A DNA stretch of 64,000 nt from Pseudomonadaceae bacterium SI-3 (GCA_004010935.1 CP026511.1:4464001-4528000); one strand, 5' to 3'. Shown: positions 46,625 through 55,771, counted from the stretch's first letter. The notes: generated from the letters alone by a model not told the origin. Translations and numbers: made by a program.

Positions 46625-46964
46625 CTGGCTCGGCTCAGTGCTGGCGTTCTTCCTGTGCTATCTCGCTTTCGCACTGTTAGCGCTCTGTCAGCAGGCGCAT
46701 CGCAAGGGAGTCGACCCCAGCGCTTGCATCCCGACTGCGGGCGGCCAACGAATGCGAGCGCTTTGCGCGACCCTGTGCTTGTTCACGGCATTGGCGCTGC
46801 TGCTAGCCGGACAGGGCGGGGGCTTCGGTACAGTCCTGTGGGTACTGCTGGCTAGCGCGGCAGCCTTTAGCCTCGCGCTGACCCTTGCCTGGAAGCCCGC
46901 TTGGTTGCGCCCATTGCTTCAGGCCTGCTGCCTGCTTGGAGGGCAGGTATCGCACCAAACATAG
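46617..46964 (+). CDS. DUF3325 membrane protein
   Basis: A 115-residue protein with three hydrophobic segments (about 5-24, 45-67, 70-90). It belongs to DUF3325, another family confined to siderophore-receptor/PepSY neighbourhoods. Eight-base overlap with the PepSY gene indicates tight co-translation. Together with DUF3649, PepSY and the TonB receptor it forms one four-gene iron-uptake operon. Confidence 0.82.
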   Translation: MPDWLGSVLAFFLCYLAFALLALCQQAHRKGVDPSACIPTAGGQRMRALCATLCLFTALALLLAGQGGGFGTVLWVLLASAAAFSLALTLAWKPAWLRPLLQACCLLGGQVSHQT

Positions 46965-47078
46965 ATGCGCCGACTTAATCTCGGCTAGGCTAACAGCGAC
47001 GACAGCGCAGGTCGCAAACCTGCCCCGGCTGCCATGCAGCCGCCAAGGAAAGGCCGGACACCTCGCAAGGAGCAAGCC

Positions 47079-47858
47079 ATGCAAAGGGTTCTCTCGATTC
47101 TGCTGATCGGGTTGCTGTCGATCGCCACTCAAACCGGTGCGGCGCAGTGGCGCTTCGTGACTGAGGACTTCCCGCCCTTTACTTACCCTGCGCAAGGCTC
47201 GGTCAGCTCCGCTGCAGGAGCCAATGCCGGCGGCCCGCTGGTGGAGGTGGTACAAACAGTCTGCGCCCGTTTGCAGCAGGACTGCTCAATCGCTCTATAC
47301 CCCTGGCGGCGTGCCCTGCGGCTGGCCGAGCAGGGACAGGCGGATGGCATTTTCACGCTGGTACGGTCACCGCAACGTGAGCAGATTTTCCACATCAGTC
47401 GGATGCTGGTCACGTCACGCTACAGCGTCTTCGCCCGCACCGACAGCAGCTTTGTCTTCAATCAACCGAGCGACTTAGCTGGCCGACTGGTCGGGGTCTA
47501 CGGGCCTTCCGGGACGTCCTATGTGCTATCCGAGCGCCTCAAGTCGGTACCTGATGTACGCCTGCACCTCACTGCCGATAACCGTCGCCTGCTGCGCATG
47601 TTGCAGTCCGGACGTTTCGGCAAGGAGGGTCTGGCGGTGCTCAATCAGGATGTTGCCTGGCACCTGATCGATGATGAGCAGCTTACAGGCGTGCGTGAGG
47701 CTGGCGAGATGGGCCCGATCACCTATGGCATCGGGTTGTCACGCAGCACCATAAGCGAGGCGCAGTTCAAGGCGTTCGAGCAAGCACTGGATGAGGCGAT
47801 TGCCGACGGTACGGTGCCCGCGATCTTGCGTCGTCACCAGCTCGAACCCGCCTACTGA
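47079..47858 (+). CDS. Periplasmic binding protein, SBP_bac_3 type (divergent)
   Basis: A 259-residue protein with a signal peptide (MQRVLSILLIGLLSIATQTGA) and SBP_bac_3 features: RFVTEDFPPFTYPAQG at the N-terminus and LYPWRRALRLAEQGQADG near residue 88. It is more distant from the three TENFPP paralogues in the window but shows the same opening. No transporter partner is adjacent. Start at ATG behind CAAGGAG. It follows the DUF3325 gene by 114 bases, so a separate promoter is likely. Confidence 0.8.
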   Translation: MQRVLSILLIGLLSIATQTGAAQWRFVTEDFPPFTYPAQGSVSSAAGANAGGPLVEVVQTVCARLQQDCSIALYPWRRALRLAEQGQADGIFTLVRSPQREQIFHISRMLVTSRYSVFARTDSSFVFNQPSDLAGRLVGVYGPSGTSYVLSERLKSVPDVRLHLTADNRRLLRMLQSGRFGKEGLAVLNQDVAWHLIDDEQLTGVREAGEMGPITYGIGLSRSTISEAQFKAFEQALDEAIADGTVPAILRRHQLEPAY

Positions 47859-48078
47859 GCCAAACCCTAGCAGCTCAGCCGATGCAACGACGTGACGTCG
47901 CAGGCGAGCCGGCCTACTACGTCGTCAGTGCTGCAATCTGCAAGACAATTCCTCCGCATGAACATGATCTGGTGAGTATTCGCAGCCAAATCGCCGTCTA
48001 CCCTTTCAGATAGCAGTTTCGCTTTGGGAGCCATAGCGCGTTTTCCATCCCACCCGCCAACCGGAGGCCAGCATCCTC

Positions 48079-50136
48079 ATGGAAGCAGACAAAAAGCTAC
48101 CCAGGTCCATCATTCTCTTTCCCGTGTTCATTCCAGCGGTGGTGGTCACCCTGCTGCTGGTCGTCGGCACGATCAGCAACCCGGACCTGGCCGGCGAGGT
48201 GTTCAGCTCGACGCTGGCCTTCATCACCACCAACTTCGGCTGGTTCTACATGCTCTCGGTGGCGTTCTTCCTGGTGTTCATCGTCGGCATCGCGATGACG
48301 CCCTGGGGCAACATCAAGCTAGGACCGGATCACGCAGAGCCGCAATACAGCTTCCCGGCGTGGTTCGCCATGCTGTTCTCCGCAGGCTACGGCATCGCGC
48401 TGCTGTTCTTCGGCGTAGCCGAACCGGTGCTGCACTACGCCTCGCCTCCAGCTGGCGCGGCGGAGACTGTAGACTCCGCCAAGCAGGCGATGCAGATCGC
48501 GTTTTTCCACTGGGGCTTCCACATCTGGGCCATCTACGGGCTGACGGGGCTGGTGCTGGCTTATTTCTCGTTCCGCCACGGCTTGCCGCTGTCCATGCGC
48601 TCGGCGCTGTACCCGATCATTGGCGAGCGAATTTATGGCCCGATCGGTCACGTGGTGGACGTGTTCGCCATTCTCGGCACCTTGTTCGGCATTGCCACGA
48701 CGCTCGGCTTGTCGGTCACTCAGATCAACGCAGGTATCAATTACCTTTGGCCCTCGATTCCGATCAGCATCAACGTGCAGATCATCGCCATCGCGATCAT
48801 CACCGGTCTGGCGATCTGCTCGGTGGTCGCCGGTCTCGACAAGGGCGTGAAGAACCTGTCGCTGCTGAACATGATCCTGGCGATCGGCCTGATGCTGTTC
48901 GTCTTTCTGGTCGGTCCGAGCATCTTCATCCTTGAAACCTTTCTGCAGAACACCGGCAGTTACCTGAACAACATCATCGAACGCACCTTCAACCTCCAGG
49001 CCTATTCGCGAAGTGACTGGATCGGCAACTGGACCTTGTTCATCTTTGGCTGGACCATCGCCTGGTCGCCCTTCGTTGGTCTGTTCATCGCCAAGATCAG
49101 CCGCGGCCGGACCATCCGCCAGTTCGTCTTCGGCGTGATGTTCGTGCCGACCATCTTCACCTTTCTCTGGTTCTCGGTATTCGGCGATACCGCGCTGCAT
49201 CTGATCATGGTCGAAGGCTATACATCACTGATCACTGACGTGCAGGCCGATAACGCCATCGCGCTGTTCAAGCTGTTCGAGCTGCTGCCAATGACGTCGA
49301 TCGCCTCGTTCCTGGCGGTGGTGCTGATCATTACCTTCTTCGTCACCTCGTCCGACTCCGGCTCACTGGTTATCGACTCCCTGGCGGCAGGCGGCGCCAG
49401 TCACACACCGGTCTGGCAGCGGGTGTTCTGGGCCAGTATCGAAGGCGTGGTCGCCGCTGCGCTGCTCCTGGCGGGCGGGCTCAGCGCCCTGCAAACCATG
49501 ACCATCGCCAGTGCCCTGCCCTTTGCCATCATCATGATGATTGCGGCGCTGGGCATGTGGCGCGCGCTGGTAATCGAAGGGCACCATGAAACCAGTCTGC
49601 AAAATCATATGCAGAGCAGCCGACTGGCCAGCAATGCCGGTCCGGGCCTGTGGAAGAAGCGTCTGGCCGGCATGGTCAGCTTTCCCGATCGCGAGCACGT
49701 CGACGCGTTCATGAGCAGTACCGTCCTCAAGGCCATGCGCCGTGTGCAGCGTGAGCTTGGCGGCCAGGAGTGGAACGCCGAGGTGCATACCGACGAAGCC
49801 AACTCGCGGGTGTATCTGGAAGTAATCAAGGAGGACCAGGTGGACTTCGTCTATGAGATCCGCGCGGTCGGTTACGCCATGCCGGCGTTCGCCCTGTCCG
49901 AGGGACCAGACACGGACGAGCAGTACTACCGCGCCGAGGTGTTCCTGCGCCGCGGGGGTCAGCACTACGACATCTACGGGTACGACCAGGCTGACATCAT
50001 CAGCGACATCCTCGATCAGTTCGAGAAGTACCTGCACTTCCTGCATATCTCGCCCGGCAGCCTGCCGTGGAAAATGGGCGAGCACGACGAGATGCTCACC
50101 GGCGATCCCGATCTGCCGAAGAGCGACCCGACCTAA
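48079..50136 (+). CDS. BCCT family osmoprotectant transporter
   Basis: A 685-residue secondary transporter of the betaine/carnitine/choline family with twelve membrane segments. The family signature WTIAWSPFVGLFIAKISRGR is near residue 330, and the substrate region around FFGVAEPVLHY is near 118. A cytoplasmic C-terminal extension of about 180 residues is unusual among short members and resembles BetT-type regulatory tails. Substrate (choline, betaine or other) cannot be told. Followed by a hairpin; no bet genes are adjacent. Confidence 0.92.
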   Translation: MEADKKLPRSIILFPVFIPAVVVTLLLVVGTISNPDLAGEVFSSTLAFITTNFGWFYMLSVAFFLVFIVGIAMTPWGNIKLGPDHAEPQYSFPAWFAMLFSAGYGIALLFFGVAEPVLHYASPPAGAAETVDSAKQAMQIAFFHWGFHIWAIYGLTGLVLAYFSFRHGLPLSMRSALYPIIGERIYGPIGHVVDVFAILGTLFGIATTLGLSVTQINAGINYLWPSIPISINVQIIAIAIITGLAICSVVAGLDKGVKNLSLLNMILAIGLMLFVFLVGPSIFILETFLQNTGSYLNNIIERTFNLQAYSRSDWIGNWTLFIFGWTIAWSPFVGLFIAKISRGRTIRQFVFGVMFVPTIFTFLWFSVFGDTALHLIMVEGYTSLITDVQADNAIALFKLFELLPMTSIASFLAVVLIITFFVTSSDSGSLVIDSLAAGGASHTPVWQRVFWASIEGVVAAALLLAGGLSALQTMTIASALPFAIIMMIAALGMWRALVIEGHHETSLQNHMQSSRLASNAGPGLWKKRLAGMVSFPDREHVDAFMSSTVLKAMRRVQRELGGQEWNAEVHTDEANSRVYLEVIKEDQVDFVYEIRAVGYAMPAFALSEGPDTDEQYYRAEVFLRRGGQHYDIYGYDQADIISDILDQFEKYLHFLHISPGSLPWKMGEHDEMLTGDPDLPKSDPT

Positions 50137-50155
50137 AGGGTTCGAACAGCTAGTC

Positions 50156-50180
50156 GCCGGCCCACCAAGCAGGGGCCGGC
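50156..50180 (+). terminator. Hairpin after the BCCT gene
   Basis: Perfect eight-base stem gccggccc (50156-50163) / gggccggc (50173-50180) with a nine-base loop, 20 bases after the stop. No T-run. A second stem-loop (cacccg ... cgggtg, about 50191-50222) follows. The rest of the 294-base spacer shows only short dyads such as gtgacc-agcc-ggtcac. Confidence 0.6.
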
Positions 50181-50430
50181 CAGCCGTTTGTCACCCGAAC
50201 CTGCCGCCATATCAGGCGGGTGACGTCAATTTCATCTATATAGGTAAGGGCACATTGGCCTTGGCAGATACCGTGACCAGCCGGTCACTGCGCTCGGGGC
50301 CGCGCCGCGCTTGGCGCATGCCCCCTCGCATGCTAGGTTTGCGCCTCGCCAGGACGGCGAGCAGTTGGCCGGAGCGCAATTTACATAGAAACGAGCCAGG
50401 CAATGACCGGGTTCGAGAAGAGGAAGCTCT

Positions 50431-51204
50431 ATGGCCGAGGCCATACCTGCACTGGAAATTCGTAATCTGCACAAGCGCTACGGCGATCTGGAAGTTCTCA
50501 AAGGGATCTCGCTGACCGCCCGCGATGGCGACGTCATCTCGATCCTCGGCTCGTCCGGCTCTGGGAAATCCACCTTCCTGCGCTGCATCAACCTGCTGGA
50601 AAACCCCAACGAGGGCGAGATCATCGTCGCGGGCGAGCAGCTGCGCCTCAAGCGCGCCAAAGACGGTGATCTGGTCGCTGCAGACGCCAAGCAGATCAAC
50701 CAGATGCGCAGCAAGCTGGGCTTCGTGTTCCAGAATTTCAATCTCTGGCCGCACATGAGCGTGCTCGACAACATCATCGAGGCGCCGCGTCGCGTCCTGG
50801 GCCAGAGCAAGGCCGAAGCCACCGAAACGGCCGAGGCACTGCTGGCCAAGGTGGGAATAGCCGACAAGCGCCACGTTTACCCGAACCAGCTGTCCGGTGG
50901 CCAGCAGCAGCGCGCTGCGATTGCGCGCACCCTGGCGATGCAGCCCCAGGTAATCCTGTTCGACGAACCCACCTCGGCGCTCGATCCGGAAATGGTACAA
51001 GAAGTGCTTGCAGTGATCCGGTCGCTGGCCGATGAGGGCCGAACCATGCTGCTGGTCACTCATGAAATGAACTTCGCCAAGCAGGTCTCCAGTGAGGTGG
51101 TCTTCCTCCACCAGGGCCTGGTCGAAGAGCAAGGAACGCCGGAGCAGGTGTTCGACAACCCCCAATCGGCACGCTGTAAACAGTTCATGTCCAGCCATCG
51201 CTAA
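50431..51204 (+). CDS. Polar amino acid ABC transporter ATPase
   Basis: A 257-residue ATP-binding subunit of the HisP/ArtP/AotP class. Walker A is [10 protein letters not shown] near residue 38, the Q-loop [12 protein letters not shown] near 100, the signature LSGGQQQRA near 155 and Walker [16 protein letters not shown] near 178, with H-loop VTHEM. First gene of ATPase-SBP-permease-permease. In P. aeruginosa the equivalent set is annotated as amino acid (histidine/arginine-like) uptake; the substrate here is unproven. Confidence 0.93.
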   Translation: MAEAIPALEIRNLHKRYGDLEVLKGISLTARDGDVISILGSSGSGKSTFLRCINLLENPNEGEIIVAGEQLRLKRAKDGDLVAADAKQINQMRSKLGFVFQNFNLWPHMSVLDNIIEAPRRVLGQSKAEATETAEALLAKVGIADKRHVYPNQLSGGQQQRAAIARTLAMQPQVILFDEPTSALDPEMVQEVLAVIRSLADEGRTMLLVTHEMNFAKQVSSEVVFLHQGLVEEQGTPEQVFDNPQSARCKQFMSSHR

Positions 51205-51220
51205 TGGAGCAACACACCGC

Positions 51221-51976
51221 ATGAAAAGCTATAAGAAGATTCTGCTGACTGCCGCCGCCACCCTGATGCTCGGCGCCAACGCCTTCGCCGCCGACAAGCT
51301 GCGCATCGGTACCGAGGGTGCCTACCCACCCTTCAACCTGATCGACTCCAGCGGTCAGGTGGTCGGCTTCGACCTCGACATCGCTCACGCCCTGTGCGCC
51401 AAGATGGAAGTGGAATGCGAAGTGGTCACCTCCGATTGGGACGGCATCATCCCCGCCCTGAACGCCGGCAAGTTCGATTTCCTCGCGGCTTCGATGTCCG
51501 TCACCGAGGAACGCAAGAACGCTGTCGACTTCACCGATCACTACTACACCAACAAGCTGCAGTTCGTGGCGCCGAAGTCGGTCGATTTCAAGACTGACGA
51601 AAGCTACCTGGAAGGCAAGACCATCGGCGCTCAGCGGGCCACCATCGCCGGCACCTGGCTCGAAGACAACATGGACGACGTAGTCGACATCAAGCTCTAC
51701 GACACCCAGGAAAATGCCTACCTCGACCTCGCCTCGGGCCGCGTCGACGGCATCCTCGCAGACTCTTTCGTGCAGTGGGAATGGCTCAAGAGCGATGCCG
51801 GCAAGGATTTCGAGTTCAAGGGTGAGCCGGTTTTCGACAACGACAAGATCGCTATCGCCGTGCGCAAGGGCAACGATGAGCTGCGCCAAAAGCTGAACAA
51901 GGCGCTGGCTGAAATCCGAGCCGATGGCACCTACGAGAAGATCAACGCCAAGTACTTCCCTTTCAACATCTACTGA
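51221..51976 (+). CDS. Amino acid ABC transporter periplasmic binding protein (HisJ/ArgT-like)
   Basis: A 251-residue precursor with signal peptide MKSYKKILLTAAATLMLGANAFA, then LRIGTEGAYPPFNLIDSSG (partly quoted), and VVTSDWDGIIPALNAGKFD near residue 78. These are typical of lysine/arginine/ornithine/histidine-binding proteins. It is the cognate binding subunit of the surrounding transporter, unlike the orphan paralogues elsewhere. Start at ATG 16 bases after the ATPase stop, behind GGAG. Confidence 0.93.
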   Translation: MKSYKKILLTAAATLMLGANAFAADKLRIGTEGAYPPFNLIDSSGQVVGFDLDIAHALCAKMEVECEVVTSDWDGIIPALNAGKFDFLAASMSVTEERKNAVDFTDHYYTNKLQFVAPKSVDFKTDESYLEGKTIGAQRATIAGTWLEDNMDDVVDIKLYDTQENAYLDLASGRVDGILADSFVQWEWLKSDAGKDFEFKGEPVFDNDKIAIAVRKGNDELRQKLNKALAEIRADGTYEKINAKYFPFNIY

Positions 51977-51988
51977 TCCGTCTGAATC

Positions 51989-52023
51989 AAAGCCCGGCCA
52001 CCAATAATGGTAGGCCGGGCTTT
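51989..52023 (+). terminator. Attenuating hairpin between binding protein and permease
   Basis: Perfect eleven-base stem aaagcccggcc (51989-51999) / ggccgggcttt (52013-52023), 13-base loop, then GGTG. It lies between the binding-protein stop and the first permease start. It probably keeps the permeases at lower levels than the abundant binding protein. Confidence 0.75.
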
Positions 52024-52038
52024 GGTGTTTGAGCCTAT

Positions 52039-52734
52039 ATGATTCCCGACCTTCACGGATTCGGTCCGGCGCTGATCGCCGGTACCTGGATGACCATTCA
52101 GCTGGCCGTAGCATCCCTGGCCTTGGGCCTGGTGCTCGGCTTGCTCGGCGCACTTGCCAAGACATCGCCATACGCCACCCTGCGCTGGGTGGGCGGCACT
52201 TATTCGACCATCGTTCGCGGCGTTCCCGAACTGCTCTGGGTACTGCTGATCTATTTCGGCACCATCGGCTTGGTACGCGGCATCGGCGAGCTCTTCGGCA
52301 TCGAGAATCTGGCTCTCAGCCCATTTGCTGCCGGTACTATCGCCCTCGGCCTGTGCTTCGGCGCTTATGCCACCGAGGTGTTCCGTGGCGCCTTGCTGGC
52401 TATTCCCAAAGGCCATCGCGAGGCCGGTCTCGCACTGGGCCTGGGCAAACGGCGGATTTTTCTGCGACTGATCCTGCCACAAATGTGGCGCCTGGCCCTG
52501 CCCGGCCTGGGCAACCTGTTCATGATCCTGATGAAAGACACCGCGCTGGTCTCAGTCATCGGCCTGGAAGAGATCATGCGGACCTCACAAATCGCCGTGA
52601 CGGCTAGTAAAGAACCCTTCGTCTTTTTCGTGGTGGCTGCCTGCATCTACCTGGGGCTGACGGTAATTGCCATGGCTGGCATGTATTTCCTTGAAAAACG
52701 CGCAGGTCGTGGCTTTATCAGGAGCGCCGCATGA
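52039..52734 (+). CDS. Amino acid ABC transporter permease (HisQ-like)
   Basis: A 231-residue permease with five membrane segments and the amino-acid-type EAA loop GHREAGLALGLGKRRIFLRLI near residue 135. N-terminal GPALIAGTWMTIQLAVASLALGL (partly quoted) is typical of HisQ/ArtQ. Partner of the following permease; stop overlaps its ATG as ATGA. Confidence 0.93.
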   Translation: MIPDLHGFGPALIAGTWMTIQLAVASLALGLVLGLLGALAKTSPYATLRWVGGTYSTIVRGVPELLWVLLIYFGTIGLVRGIGELFGIENLALSPFAAGTIALGLCFGAYATEVFRGALLAIPKGHREAGLALGLGKRRIFLRLILPQMWRLALPGLGNLFMILMKDTALVSVIGLEEIMRTSQIAVTASKEPFVFFVVAACIYLGLTVIAMAGMYFLEKRAGRGFIRSAA

Positions 52735-53420
52735 GCTGGGAATTGTTCATCAAGTGGCTGCCCGACTTTATCGAAGGTGCCTGGCTGACATTGCAATTGG
52801 TTGGCGTCTCGGTGGTAGCAGGCCTGTTTCTCGCACTGCCGCTGGGCATCGCACGGTCGTCGCGCCTGCTGGCGGTGCGCGCGTTGCCCTATGGCTACAT
52901 CTTCTTCTTCCGTGGCACGCCGCTGCTGGTCCAGCTGTTCCTCGTCTACTACGGCATGGCCCAATTCGAGGCCGTTCGCGAAAGCTGGATGTGGCCGTTC
53001 CTGCGCGATCCTTACTGGTGCGCGATCATCACCATGACCTTGCACACCGCCGCCTATATTGCGGAGATCCTGCGTGGGGCGATCCAGAACGTACCGGCCG
53101 GGGAAGTCGAGGCGGCCCGCGCGCTAGGCATGTCGCGCTATCAGGCTCTGCGCCATATCATCTTGCCGCGGGCAACCCGCATCGGCTTGCCCGCGTATAG
53201 CAACGAAGTGATTTTGATGCTCAAGGCCAGCGCCCTGGCGAGCACCATCACCCTGCTGGAGCTGACCGGCATGGCGCGCAAAATCGCTGCGCGCACCTAC
53301 ATGCACGAAGAGATGTTCCTCACCGCCGGCCTGATCTACCTCATCATTGCTTTCGTGCTGATGCAGGGCTTCAAGCTGCTGGAGCGCTGGCTGCGTGTCG
53401 ACGCCTGCCAAGGGCGCTGA
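52731..53420 (+). CDS. Amino acid ABC transporter permease (HisM-like)
   Basis: A 229-residue permease, five membrane segments, with GEVEAARALGMSRYQALRHI as its EAA loop near residue 126 and N-terminal WLPDFIEGAWLTLQLVGVS (about residues 8-27). Completes the four-gene transporter ATPase-SBP-HisQ-HisM. Followed by a GC-rich hairpin. Confidence 0.93.
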   Translation: MSWELFIKWLPDFIEGAWLTLQLVGVSVVAGLFLALPLGIARSSRLLAVRALPYGYIFFFRGTPLLVQLFLVYYGMAQFEAVRESWMWPFLRDPYWCAIITMTLHTAAYIAEILRGAIQNVPAGEVEAARALGMSRYQALRHIILPRATRIGLPAYSNEVILMLKASALASTITLLELTGMARKIAARTYMHEEMFLTAGLIYLIIAFVLMQGFKLLERWLRVDACQGR

Positions 53421-53442
53421 ACCCGCAGCCCCACTCGCCTGA

Positions 53443-53465
53443 GCCCGCGGCCTTGCGCCGCGGGC
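53443..53465 (+). terminator. GC-rich hairpin after the amino acid transporter
   Basis: Perfect nine-base stem gcccgcggc (53443-53451) / gccgcgggc (53457-53465) with a five-base loop, about 20 bases after the stop. No T-run, so termination is possible rather than certain. Confidence 0.6.
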
Positions 53466-53572
53466 CGGTCGGCACAGGCCCGGCCCCCTCGCTCGCCACG
53501 CTCGGCCGTTCGCGGAATCCCTGAGCCACGGCAGGGTCTCAACACACCATCCCATAGCCAACGAGACAGCCC

Positions 53573-54463
53573 ATGCCCGTCGACATTCAGCGCATCGAAA
53601 AGGACCAACTCAGCTGCTGGCGCCTTCGTCACGGAGACGCCGAAGTGATCGTCGCCGAGCAAGGCGCCCAGGTACTTAGCTATCGACAGGGCGAGGCGGC
53701 ACCGATCATCTGGCTCAGCGAAGAAGCGGCGTTTGAAGCTGGACAGGCGGTGCGGGGCGGCGTGCCGGTCTGCTGGCCCTGGTTTGGCGATCTGGCGCGC
53801 AACCCGCAGCCGGTTCAAGACACCTACCAGGGCAGCCAGCCCGCGCCGGCCCACGGGCTGGTGCGCAACATCGACTGGGTGATGGCACGCAGCGACAGCA
53901 ATGACGAGAGTGTCACCCTGGTGTTTGCCTGCAACCGCGAGCTGCCCGGCTGGCCGCATGCCGTCGAGCTGAGCCTGAAGATCTGCCTGGACAGCAAGGG
54001 CCTGCACCTGTCGCTGACCAGCCACAACCGCGGCGACACGACAATCGCGTTGTCTCAGGCCTTACACAGCTACTTCGCCATCAGCGACATCCAGCAGGTG
54101 ACGGTCGAGGGACTGGATGGGCGTCCCTATATCGAAACCCTGGACGACTGGCAGCAGCGACAGCAACAGGGCGACCTGGTATTCGGCGGCGAGACCGATC
54201 GCATTTATTTGAATCTGCCTTCCAGGCTGAGCCTGCGCGACCCGGGCCTCAAGCGACAAATCCTTCTCGAGACGCGAGGTTCACGCTCGGCCATCCTGTG
54301 GAACCCTTGGATCGCCAAGGCACAGCGGTTGTCGCAGTTTGCCGACGATGCCTGGCAACGCATGCTCTGCATCGAGACGGCCAACGTCATGGATGATGTG
54401 ATCCGGCTCGAGCCCAGCGCCAGCCACACGCTGAGCGTCTCGATCAGCGCCGAAAGCATCTGA
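53573..54463 (+). CDS. D-hexose-6-phosphate mutarotase (YeaD family)
   Basis: A 296-residue aldose-1-epimerase-like protein of the glucose-6-phosphate 1-epimerase branch. GGVPVCWPWFGD near residue 63 and the catalytic His in PAHGLVRNIDW near residue 93 are characteristic, and NPW plus a late acidic residue (LCIETANVM) complete the active site. It equilibrates anomers of phosphorylated hexoses. Monocistronic behind the transporter. Confidence 0.9.
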   Translation: MPVDIQRIEKDQLSCWRLRHGDAEVIVAEQGAQVLSYRQGEAAPIIWLSEEAAFEAGQAVRGGVPVCWPWFGDLARNPQPVQDTYQGSQPAPAHGLVRNIDWVMARSDSNDESVTLVFACNRELPGWPHAVELSLKICLDSKGLHLSLTSHNRGDTTIALSQALHSYFAISDIQQVTVEGLDGRPYIETLDDWQQRQQQGDLVFGGETDRIYLNLPSRLSLRDPGLKRQILLETRGSRSAILWNPWIAKAQRLSQFADDAWQRMLCIETANVMDDVIRLEPSASHTLSVSISAESI

Positions 54464-54613
54464 CCCGACCGGCAGCGAACGGCTGGCCAAGGATCCGGGC
54501 AACGAGACGTATTGAATCTATACTGCAAGCGAGCACCATCCCCACCCGGTCGACGACCGGGGGCGCTGATGCAAGCCTGCCGGCCAGTTGCAATGCTCTG
54601 GAGGACTTCTGCC

Positions 54614-54691
54614 ATGGAAGCCACGCCGCTAAAGACGGTCCCCCGCCAGCCCGCGCCGCGTCTGCATCAGCCCTGCTCTGATGCGCTATGA
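54614..54691 (+). CDS. 25-codon ORF coupled to the SelD-type oxidoreductase
   Basis: A short ORF preceded by TGGAGGA eight bases before its ATG. It encodes 25 residues beginning MEATPLKTVPRQPAPRLH, rich in proline and basic residues and ending SDAL. Its TGA overlaps the oxidoreductase ATG (ATGA), so translation would couple. No family is recognised. It could be a real microprotein or simply a leader ORF that raises translation of the next gene, since that gene has no ribosome site of its own. Confidence 0.6.
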   Translation: MEATPLKTVPRQPAPRLHQPCSDAL

Positions 54692-55767
54692 ACGCCGACT
54701 TCGATTTCCTATTGGCCGGCGGCGGACACAGCCATCTCGGGGTGCTGCGCCAGTGGGCCAGCCGCGACCGGCCAGCGGGCCGGATCGGACTGGTCTCGGC
54801 CGAACCCCACGCCTGGTATTCAGGCATGATGCCCGGGCTGGTTGCCGAGCATTACCAGACGCGCGACTGCCGCGTTGGGCTGCCCAAGCTGTGTGCCGCA
54901 GCCGAAGTGGAATTCATCCAGGGCACCTTGGTCGCACTGCTTCCCGAAACGCCTGAATTGCTTCTGGCGACCGGCGAGACGCTGCGCAGCACCTGGCTGT
55001 CGTTGAACCTGGGCTCCCTGCCCTGGCTGCCGGAACAGACCGATGACGGCATGGAGTTGCTCTCGGTCAAGCCATTCGCCGACTTCATCCGCCGCTGGCA
55101 ACAGTGGCAGGAAATTCCCGAAGCGGTGGGTATAGTTGGCGGCGGTGCGGCGGGCATCGAATTGGCTTTGGCCGTGGCCAGGCGTGTACCAGCGACTGAT
55201 CTGTTCTGCGCAGACGAGCTGCTTGCCGGTCATCCGCCTCGCCTCAGAAGGCTGGCACTGCGGCACCTGCAAGATGCCAAGGTGCACGTTCATGAGCACA
55301 CCCCGATCCAGACCGTACATGGCAGTACCCTGATCGGCGACGGCCAGGTGCGTTGGCGCGGGCGACGCCTGATCGTCGCCACAGGTCCCAGCCCGCTGGG
55401 TTGGCTGCGCGAGTCGGGCCTGCGCGTGGACGGACGTGGCTTCATCGAGATCTGCCCATCCCTGCAGAGCCGCTCACACCCCCATGTGTTCGCCAGCGGC
55501 GATTGCGCCAGCCTACCCGGCGCCGTTCATAACGGCGTACATGCGGTGCGCCAGGCGCGCGTGCTGGCCACCAACCTCGCTCGTGTGTCGATCGGCCAAC
55601 CGCTGCGCCACTATCATCCGCAGGCGCACAGCCTCGCATTGCTGGCCGATGGCCAACATGGCGCGCTGCTGAGCTGGGGCGGGGTGGCGGTCGAAGGGCG
55701 GATGCTCGGTGACCTGAAGGATCATCTCGATCGCCGCTTCGTGCGCCGTCACAGCGCCGAGAACTAA
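54688..55767 (+). CDS. FAD/NAD-dependent oxidoreductase of the SelD N-terminal type (TIGR03169)
   Basis: A 359-residue pyridine nucleotide-disulfide oxidoreductase-type protein. It has FAD binding FLLAGGGHSHLGVLRQW at the N-terminus, WYSGMMPGLVAEHY near residue 45, a second Rossmann motif VGIVGGGAAGIELALAVAR near residue 147 and VFASGDCASLP with a final VHNGVHAVRQARVLATNL. This type occurs fused to selenide water dikinase (SelD) or as a free-standing gene near selenium metabolism. No selD is present here. Preceded by the coupled 25-codon ORF. Confidence 0.85.
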   Translation: MNADFDFLLAGGGHSHLGVLRQWASRDRPAGRIGLVSAEPHAWYSGMMPGLVAEHYQTRDCRVGLPKLCAAAEVEFIQGTLVALLPETPELLLATGETLRSTWLSLNLGSLPWLPEQTDDGMELLSVKPFADFIRRWQQWQEIPEAVGIVGGGAAGIELALAVARRVPATDLFCADELLAGHPPRLRRLALRHLQDAKVHVHEHTPIQTVHGSTLIGDGQVRWRGRRLIVATGPSPLGWLRESGLRVDGRGFIEICPSLQSRSHPHVFASGDCASLPGAVHNGVHAVRQARVLATNLARVSIGQPLRHYHPQAHSLALLADGQHGALLSWGGVAVEGRMLGDLKDHLDRRFVRRHSAEN

Positions 55768-55771
55768 GGGG

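Noticed and set aside
48319..49200. 293-codon minus-strand frame opposite the BCCT transporter
   Set aside because: Composition is extremely charged (Asp, Arg, Glu, His, Gln rich), typical of an antisense frame over a membrane protein gene.
41627..50136. Genomic island with integrase at tRNA-Phe
   Set aside because: No integrase, transposase or second copy of the tRNA 3' end was noticed; the region is only called accessory by gene content.
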